Assembly (NCBI RefSeq): GCF_000737245.1
Contig: NZ_JPQU01000011.1
Span: forward strand, 96,614 to 160,613
DNA length: 64,000 nt
Reading direction: 5' to 3'
DNA from: Pseudomonas syringae
GTDB lineage: Bacteria > Pseudomonadota > Gammaproteobacteria > Pseudomonadales > Pseudomonadaceae
Positions 57,527-64,000 of this stretch are shown piece by piece (within the stretch, counting starts at the first letter, position 1; every line of letters starts with the position of its first letter). Below the pieces are notes generated by a model that searched no databases, was not told the DNA's origin, and worked only from the letters and a program-made list of their open reading frames with translations. The translations under genes and the position numbers were made by a program.

Positions 57527-57929
57527 GCTGCTTCCTTCAGGTCAGGTGCGTGCTGCAAATTACCATAAGCCCGCAGCGCCGACCTTATTCAGTGCGTTTT
57601 AGTCGCCTTTGCTGGAAGAAAGCTCACGGATGACTTGACTTGGAGCAGTCGAATCACAACAATCCAAAGTTCGCTGTGGAAGGACTGCCAGAAGCAGGCC
57701 ATCTCGGTAGATCATGAGGCGCACACCCGCGCCGACCTGTAACACCCGCAACGCGTTACCTCGCGCTGGGTGGGAAAGCCCCGAAACACTCAGGGGTCAT
57801 CCCAATACTTGCTCAGTCAGTGCTGACGTAGTCGGCGACCACCGTCGCTCATGCTCTGCTTGGCAGTAAAACCTATTAAGACCCGTCCTCGTGTGTGGAC
57901 GGTATTCTGGCGTTTTAGAGGTGAACAAC
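57527..57929 (+). promoter_or_regulatory. ilvIHC promoter and long leader
   Basis: 403 bp without a convincing gene. TTGACT (57635-57640), a 17-bp spacer and AACAAT (57658-57663) form a plausible sigma70 promoter, giving a leader of about 260 nt before ilvI. It contains a CCGTCC/GGACGG stem (about 57884-57903) and a GGGAAAGCCCC/GGGG stem near 57770-57800. I looked for a Leu/Ile/Val-rich leader peptide, as in enteric ilv attenuation, and found none; the only longish frame (57714-57860) lacks such codons. Confidence 0.45.
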
Positions 57930-59654
57930 GTGGAGCTCTTATCCGGCGCTGAAATGGTCGTCCGCTTTTTGCGTGACGAAGGCGTTAAGAACATTTATGG
58001 GTACCCTGGCGGCGCCCTCCTGCACATTTACGACGCCCTGTTCAAAGAGCCTGCCGTTAACCATATTCTTGTTCGTCATGAACAGGCAGCCACGCACATG
58101 GCTGACGGCTACGCTCGCGCTACAGGCAAGGCTGGCGTCGTGCTGGTGACTTCCGGTCCTGGCGCTACCAACGCAATCACCGGTATCGCCACGGCGTACA
58201 TGGACTCCATTCCCATGGTGGTTCTGTCGGGGCAGGTAGCCAGCACGCTGGTCGGCACCGATGCGTTCCAGGAAACCGACATGATCGGTATCTCGCGGCC
58301 TATCGTGAAGCACAGCTTCATGATCAAGCACCCATCGGAGATTCCTGAAGTCCTGAAGAAAGCCTTCTATCTGGCGCAATCAGGCCGTCCTGGTCCGGTG
58401 GTTGTCGATATTCCGAAGGACATGACTAACCCGGCCGAGAAGTTCGAGTACGTCTTCCCGAAGAAAGCCAAACTGCGCTCCTACAGCCCGGCGGTTCGTG
58501 GCCACTCGGGTCAGATCCGCAAGGCCGTGGAAATGCTGCTGGCTGCCAAGCGTCCGATCATCTATGCCGGTGGCGGCGTGATCATGGGCAATGGCTCGGC
58601 TCCTTTGACAGAGCTGGCTCAAACCCTGAACTCGCCGGTCACCAATACATTGATGGGCCTTGGTTGCTATCCGGGCATGGATCGCCAATTCGTCGGCATG
58701 TTGGGTATGCATGGCAGCTACACCGCCAACCTGGCGATGCACCACGCCGATGTGATCCTGGCGGTTGGCGCACGTTTCGATGACCGAGTCATCAATGGCG
58801 CGGCCAAGTTCTGCCCGAATGCGAAAATCATTCACATCGATATCGACCCGGCGTCCATCTCCAAAACCATCAAGGCCGATGTGCCTATCGTGGGTCCGGT
58901 TGAAAGCGTACTGACTGAAATGGTCGCGACGCTCAAGGACATCGGCGAGCTGCCGGACAAGACAGCCGTTGCGTCCTGGTGGAAGCAGATTGATGAATGG
59001 CGCGGTGATCGCGATCTGTTCCCGTACAACCCGGGCGACGGCAGCGTGATCAAGCCGCAGAAGGTCATCGAGACCTTGTGCGAAGTGACCAATGGCGACG
59101 CTTTTGTCACCTCCGATGTTGGTCAGCACCAGATGTTTGCTGCCCAGTACTACCGGTTCAACAAGCCTAATCGCTGGATCAACTCCGGTGGTCTGGGCAC
59201 CATGGGCTTCGGTTTTCCGGCAGCCATGGGCGTCAAGCTCAGCTTCCCGGAAGCTCACGTTGCCTGTGTGACCGGCGAAGGCAGCATCCAGATGAACATC
59301 CAGGAGTTGTCCACCTGCTTGCAGTACGGCCTGCCGGTGAAAATCATCCTGCTCAACAACGGCGTGCTCGGCATGGTCCGTCAATGGCAGGACATGAGCT
59401 ACAGCGGCCGTCACTCGCACTCTTATATGGAGTCGCTGCCTGACTTCGTGAAGCTGGTCGAGGCTTACGGTCATGTCGGCATGAAGATCACCGATCTGAA
59501 AGATCTGAAGCCGAAGATGGAAGAAGCGTTCGCCATGACTGATCGTCTGGTGTTCATCGATATTCAAGTCGACGTCACCGAGCACGTTTACCCGATGCAG
59601 ATCAAAGACGGCTCCATGCGCGATATGTGGCTGAGCAAGACGGAGCGGACTTAA
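57930..59654 (+). CDS. ilvI: Acetolactate synthase large subunit
   Basis: 574 aa. ThDP/FAD enzyme making acetolactate and acetohydroxybutyrate for valine, leucine and isoleucine. Glu51 in [16 protein letters not shown] activates ThDP. The central FAD-binding domain spans about 190-340 ([22 protein letters not shown]), and the ThDP motif runs GEGSIQMN ... [14 protein letters not shown]. The GTG start at 57930 has GAGGTG at 57918-57923 and matches the family [13 protein letters not shown]. Two bases separate its stop from the ilvH start. Confidence 0.97.
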   Translation: MELLSGAEMVVRFLRDEGVKNIYGYPGGALLHIYDALFKEPAVNHILVRHEQAATHMADGYARATGKAGVVLVTSGPGATNAITGIATAYMDSIPMVVLSGQVASTLVGTDAFQETDMIGISRPIVKHSFMIKHPSEIPEVLKKAFYLAQSGRPGPVVVDIPKDMTNPAEKFEYVFPKKAKLRSYSPAVRGHSGQIRKAVEMLLAAKRPIIYAGGGVIMGNGSAPLTELAQTLNSPVTNTLMGLGCYPGMDRQFVGMLGMHGSYTANLAMHHADVILAVGARFDDRVINGAAKFCPNAKIIHIDIDPASISKTIKADVPIVGPVESVLTEMVATLKDIGELPDKTAVASWWKQIDEWRGDRDLFPYNPGDGSVIKPQKVIETLCEVTNGDAFVTSDVGQHQMFAAQYYRFNKPNRWINSGGLGTMGFGFPAAMGVKLSFPEAHVACVTGEGSIQMNIQELSTCLQYGLPVKIILLNNGVLGMVRQWQDMSYSGRHSHSYMESLPDFVKLVEAYGHVGMKITDLKDLKPKMEEAFAMTDRLVFIDIQVDVTEHVYPMQIKDGSMRDMWLSKTERT

Positions 59655-59656
59655 TC

Positions 59657-60148
59657 ATGCGGCATATCATTTCGCTTTTGCTGGAAAACGAACCGGGTGC
59701 ATTGTCTCGCGTCGTGGGCCTGTTTTCGCAGCGTAACTACAACATCGAAAGCCTGACTGTGGCGCCAACGGAAGACCCGACACTGTCGCGTCTGACGTTG
59801 ACCACTGTTGGTCACGATGAAGTGATCGAGCAGATCACCAAAAACCTCAACAAGCTGGTCGAAGTGGTCAAATTGGTCGATCTGTCGGAAAGCGCTCACA
59901 TCGAGCGCGAACTGATGCTGATCAAGGTCAAGGCTACCGGCGCCCAGCGCGCCGAGATCAAGCGCACCACGGATATCTTCCGTGGGCAAATCGTTGACGT
60001 CTCAGCGAGCGTTTATACCGTGCAGCTGACCGGTACGAGCGACAAGCTGGACAGCTTCATTCAGGCCATCGGCACTGCCGCTATCCTGGAAACAGTACGC
60101 AGCGGCGTGACGGGCATAGCCCGTGGCGACAAAGTGCTGAGCATCTAA
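59657..60148 (+). CDS. ilvH: Acetolactate synthase small regulatory subunit
   Basis: 163 aa. Regulatory partner of IlvI conferring valine feedback. The N-terminal ACT domain (about 4-78) contains LLENEPGALSRVVGLFSQRNYNIESLTV. A second ACT-like C-terminal domain follows (RTTDIFRGQIVDVSASVYTVQLTG). The ATG at 59657 is the family start; an in-frame extension inside ilvI has no support. ilvC is 47 bp downstream. Confidence 0.97.
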   Translation: MRHIISLLLENEPGALSRVVGLFSQRNYNIESLTVAPTEDPTLSRLTLTTVGHDEVIEQITKNLNKLVEVVKLVDLSESAHIERELMLIKVKATGAQRAEIKRTTDIFRGQIVDVSASVYTVQLTGTSDKLDSFIQAIGTAAILETVRSGVTGIARGDKVLSI

Positions 60149-60183
60149 TCTCATTTAGCAAAATGGCCTGACGGCCGTGATAA

Positions 60184-61212
<1,029 letters not shown>

Positions 61213-61240
61213 GTCCCTGCGACGCCGTTCTGCGCTTTGA

Positions 61241-61268
61241 AAAACGCGGCCAAATGGCCGCGTTTTTT
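61241..61268 (+). terminator. Intrinsic terminator after ilvC
   Basis: AAAACGCGGCCA (61241-61252) pairs with TGGCCGCGTTTT (61255-61266) with a 2-nt loop, and T continues to 61268. It closes the ilvIHC operon. Confidence 0.92.
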
Positions 61269-61369
61269 CGTTATGGGGTAAGGTCTGGTATAAAGCTGCA
61301 TCGTTTGCAGACGAACCCTCGCTGCAGACACCTGTCGAAATTTCTCACACCGTTGCAAGGTAAAAGTCC

Positions 61370-62227
61370 ATGAGCGAACGTCCTGAAGAGCCAAACAAGG
61401 CCTCTGACGCCGAAAGCCTGCTACCGATCGATGAACATATTGAAGAAGGGCATGACGCTGAAGGGCGCAAGGTCCGGCACCGAGGCATCTATCTGCTGCC
61501 TAATCTGTTCACCACTGCCAACCTGTTCGCGGGTTTCTATTCCATCATCAGCTCCATGAGCGCGCAAAGTGCATTGAGCGCGGGTGATACCGCTGGTGCA
61601 AGCAAGTATTTCGCATTCGCCGCGATCGCGATCTTCGTTGCTATGGTTCTGGACGGTCTAGATGGTCGTGTTGCGCGCATGACTAACACTCAGAGCGCGT
61701 TTGGTGCTGAATACGACTCCTTGTCCGACATGGTCGCCTTTGGTGTGGCGCCGGCATTACTGGCCTTCGGCTGGGCGCTTGGTGACATGGGCAAGGTCGG
61801 CTGGATGGTGGCCTTCATATATGTGGCTGGCGCAGCGTTGCGTCTTGCGCGTTTCAACACCATGGTCGGCAAGGCAGACAAGCGCTACTTCATTGGCCTG
61901 GCGAGCCCTGCTGCGGCGGGGGTTGTGGCAGGTACCGTCTGGGCATTCAGCGATTACGGCATCCAGGGTTCAAAGCTGTCGTTCCTCGTGGCGTTGCTGG
62001 TCGCGGCTGCTGGCATGTTGATGGTCAGTAACATCAAGTACAACAGCTTCAAGGAGCTGGACCTGAAGGGGCGCGTGCCTTTTGTGGCGATCTTGGCGGT
62101 CGTGTTGGTATTCGCCGTAGTGTTCAGCGATCCGCCGCGCATCCTGTTGCTGATTTTCCTCGCTTACGCTGCGTCCGGCCCGATTCAATATTTGTTACGG
62201 CTGCGTCGCCGCAAATCAGCCGAGTGA
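61370..62227 (+). CDS. pssA: CDP-diacylglycerol--serine O-phosphatidyltransferase
   Basis: 285 aa. Integral-membrane, CDP-alcohol phosphotransferase-type (type II) phosphatidylserine synthase, first step to phosphatidylethanolamine. The family motif DG(x)2AR(x)8G(x)3D(x)3D is at 98-120 in DGRVARMTNTQSAFGAEYD followed by SLSD, with Asp116 and Asp120 as the last metal ligands. Six to eight membrane helices cover about 45-270, after a hydrophilic N-terminal 40 residues. It has its own upstream gap after the ilvC terminator. Confidence 0.95.
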   Translation: MSERPEEPNKASDAESLLPIDEHIEEGHDAEGRKVRHRGIYLLPNLFTTANLFAGFYSIISSMSAQSALSAGDTAGASKYFAFAAIAIFVAMVLDGLDGRVARMTNTQSAFGAEYDSLSDMVAFGVAPALLAFGWALGDMGKVGWMVAFIYVAGAALRLARFNTMVGKADKRYFIGLASPAAAGVVAGTVWAFSDYGIQGSKLSFLVALLVAAAGMLMVSNIKYNSFKELDLKGRVPFVAILAVVLVFAVVFSDPPRILLLIFLAYAASGPIQYLLRLRRRKSAE

Positions 62228-62290
62228 TGTAATTTCCCCCATACTCCACAGTCTATTGGTGCATCAGTTCCCTTGGGCCGTGGAGTCATC

Positions 62291-63304
62291 ATGCTAATCA
62301 AAATCCCCTCAACGTCCGATTGCAAAGAGTCGGACGTCACCCCCGAATCCTTTTATCTCTCCCGTCGCGCCCTGTTGGGCGGTTCTCTGGCGAGTTTGGC
62401 TGCCAGTGCAATTCCGCGTTGGGCCAGTGCGGCCGACCCTTCTCTGTATCCTGATGTCGAGGCCGGTAAAGCTCCGGCCTGGTTTGCCGAAAAACTGCCC
62501 GGCACAAAGTGGCAGGCGGTCAACGTCAAAGGCGAGGCGATCACGCCTTTTAAAGACGCGACCCATTACAACAACTTCTATGAGTTCGGCACCGACAAAG
62601 GGGATCCAGCGCAAAACGCGGGTTCGCTGAAAACCGAACCGTGGAGTGTTGTGATCGACGGGGAGGTGGGTAAGCCTGGCCGATACGCGCTTGAAGACTT
62701 CATGAAGCCTTATCAACTGGAAGAGCGGATTTACCGCCTGCGCTGCGTCGAGGCCTGGTCGATGGTGATTCCGTGGATCGGCTTTCCTATTTCCGAACTG
62801 CTCAAGCAGGTCGAGCCGACATCCAAGGCCAAGTACATTCGATTTGAGACGTTGCAGGACCCTAAAAGCATGCCAGGGCAGCGCTCGGGTTTCGCCCTTA
62901 TCGACTGGCCTTATGTCGAAGGGCTCCGGCTGGACGAAGCGATGAATCCTCTGGCGATTCTCGCGGTCGGCATGTATGGGCGTGAGCTGCCCAATCAGAA
63001 TGGGGCCCCGTTGCGTCTGATCGTGCCCTGGAAGTATGGATTCAAAAGCGTGAAGTCCATCGTGCGCATCAGTCTGGTCAGTGAGCAGCCAAAAACGACC
63101 TGGCAAAGCATTGCCGCAAACGAATACGGCTTTTATGCCAACGTCAATCCCACTGTGGATCATCCCCGCTGGACTCAGGCACGAGAGCGCAGGTTGCCGA
63201 GTGGGCTGTTCAGTCCGAACGTAAGGCAAACCGAAATGTTCAACGGCTATGGGGAGGAGGTTGCCTCCTTATATACAGGCATGGATTTAAGGAAGGACTA
63301 TTGA
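62291..63304 (+). CDS. msrP: Periplasmic methionine-sulfoxide reductase catalytic subunit MsrP
   Basis: 337 aa. Molybdopterin enzyme that repairs oxidised methionines in envelope proteins. A Tat signal ([17 protein letters not shown], residues 24-40) marks export in folded form. The molybdenum ligand is Cys152 in YRLRCVEAW, within a sulfite-oxidase-type fold. Start ATG at 62291 with GGAG at 62282-62285; six in-frame codons upstream lack a site. The stop overlaps the msrQ start by one base. Confidence 0.95.
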   Translation: MLIKIPSTSDCKESDVTPESFYLSRRALLGGSLASLAASAIPRWASAADPSLYPDVEAGKAPAWFAEKLPGTKWQAVNVKGEAITPFKDATHYNNFYEFGTDKGDPAQNAGSLKTEPWSVVIDGEVGKPGRYALEDFMKPYQLEERIYRLRCVEAWSMVIPWIGFPISELLKQVEPTSKAKYIRFETLQDPKSMPGQRSGFALIDWPYVEGLRLDEAMNPLAILAVGMYGRELPNQNGAPLRLIVPWKYGFKSVKSIVRISLVSEQPKTTWQSIAANEYGFYANVNPTVDHPRWTQARERRLPSGLFSPNVRQTEMFNGYGEEVASLYTGMDLRKDY

Positions 63305-63936
63305 TGCGTTACCCATTCTGGCGCCTGGGCGTCTTTCTGGCAGCGTGCGTTGCTCCGGTCCTGTGGTTGTATCAAGCGTGGATATTTGCTTTGGGGCCTG
63401 ATCCCGGAAAAGTATTGGTCGACAGGCTCGGCCTGGGCACATTGATCCTGTTACTGATCACGTTAGCAATGACTCCGCTGCAGCGTCTGACCGGCTGGCC
63501 TGGTTGGCTCGTGGTCAGGCGTCAGTTGGGGTTGTGGTGCTTTGCGTATGTCTTGATGCACATGAGTGCGTATGCGGTATTTGTGCTGGGGCTTGATTGG
63601 TCTCAATTGGGTGTGGAGCTGGTGAAGCGGCCCTACATTATTGTGGGTGCGCTGGCGTTTCTTTGTTTGCTCGCTCTGGCGGTTACATCGAATCGGTACA
63701 GCCAGCGACGGTTGGGCGTGCGATGGAAAAAGCTTCACCGGCTTATCTACGTGATTTTGGCGCTTGGGTTGTTGCACATGTTCTGGATTGTCAGGGCTGA
63801 TCTCAAGGAGTGGTCGTTGTATGCGGTTATTGGGGCGGTGCTTTTGAGTGTGCGAATCCCAATGATTGCTGGACGAATCCCGCGTCTTATAGGCAAGAAG
63901 AACAAACTTGCTGGAAAAGGTGCGATAAGGGGTTGA
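63304..63936 (+). CDS. msrQ: Haem-binding membrane subunit MsrQ
   Basis: 210 aa. Six-helix b-type cytochrome of the ferric-reductase-like domain that passes quinol electrons to MsrP. Haem-ligand histidines are in [29 protein letters not shown] and neighbouring helices. The ATG at 63304 overlaps the msrP stop (TGATG), so the pair is translationally coupled. The stop codon lies inside the -35 box of the downstream promoter. Confidence 0.94.
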   Translation: MRYPFWRLGVFLAACVAPVLWLYQAWIFALGPDPGKVLVDRLGLGTLILLLITLAMTPLQRLTGWPGWLVVRRQLGLWCFAYVLMHMSAYAVFVLGLDWSQLGVELVKRPYIIVGALAFLCLLALAVTSNRYSQRRLGVRWKKLHRLIYVILALGLLHMFWIVRADLKEWSLYAVIGAVLLSVRIPMIAGRIPRLIGKKNKLAGKGAIRG

Positions 63937-63960
63937 CGGCCTCTGGAATCTCTCTATAAT
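63933..63960 (+). promoter_or_regulatory. Near-consensus sigma70 promoter, probably of an rRNA operon
   Basis: TTGACG (63933-63938), 16-bp spacer, perfect TATAAT (63955-63960), then a GC-rich discriminator TCGCACC. Promoter strength and discriminator fit a stringently controlled rRNA P1-type promoter. In P. aeruginosa an rRNA operon lies next to msrPQ. The 16S gene itself would begin beyond the window. The -35 box includes the msrQ stop codon. Confidence 0.7.
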
Positions 63961-64000
63961 TCGCACCTCTTCTGGCGCAGACAGAACGAAAAACTCCTTG

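Overview
This window is a chromosomal segment of a Pseudomonas, most likely from the P. fluorescens/P. syringae side of the genus. The gene order matches the conserved dnaJ-dapB-carAB ... ilvIHC-pssA-msrPQ block known from P. aeruginosa. The intergenic repeats (GTGGGAGCGAGCTTGCTCGC type) are the REP/REPIN family typical of P. fluorescens relatives. Almost every gene is ordinary core metabolism or information processing. There is no phage, insertion sequence, CRISPR array or genomic island.

Layout. 1-13.6 kb (+ strand, except yhbY): end of dnaJ, dapB, carA, carB, greA, a small membrane protein, yhbY (-), rlmE, ftsH, folP, glmM, tpiA, secG. 13.6-22.8 kb: tRNA-Leu(GAG) and tRNA-fMet, then the translation/transcription cluster rimP-nusA-infB-rbfA-truB-rpsO-pnp. 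22.8-23.5 kb: a periplasmic BON-domain gene behind a strong sigma54 promoter candidate with an IHF site. 23.7-39 kb (- strand): envelope proteins (DUF2845, DUF748), an RlmI-like methyltransferase, thiolase, an MpaB-family protein, acsA, pgi, panC, panB, folK, pcnB. panD is absent from its usual place between panC and pgi. 39-46 kb (- strand): the carbon-catabolite module dksA-gluQ-cbrX-cbrA-cbrB followed by the sRNA gene crcZ. 46-53.6 kb: aminotransferase-sfsA, a small Rieske protein, a ChaN/PhuW lipoprotein, deoC, the iron-responsive sRNA gene prrF under a Fur box, a TfoX C-terminal-domain protein, a pentapeptide-repeat protein and an APH/AAA fusion. 53.7-64 kb: mrcB with its activator lipoprotein lpoP, a YqcC protein, a DUF4124 protein, ilvI-ilvH-ilvC, pssA, msrP-msrQ. 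The last bases carry a near-consensus promoter that looks like the start of an rRNA operon.

How parts work together. CbrA/CbrB should drive crcZ from a sigma54 promoter, and CrcZ carries six CA-rich Hfq-binding motifs. The same kind of motif sits against the ribosome-binding site of acsA 6-7 kb away, so regulator and a probable target lie in one window. DksA, encoded here, is expected to control the GC-discriminator rRNA-type promoter at the right end. LpoP is the partner of the neighbouring PBP1b. MsrP and MsrQ form one periplasmic methionine-sulfoxide repair system.

The REP/REPIN elements (12 found) occur only between 23.6 and 50 kb, in gaps between transcription units, and not in the dense operons on either side. 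No wholly novel multi-gene system is visible. The items most worth checking are the sigma54-BON promoter, the panD gap, the acsA Crc site, the 53-bp-arm inverted repeat upstream of acsA, and the regulatory hairpins upstream of carA and rimP.
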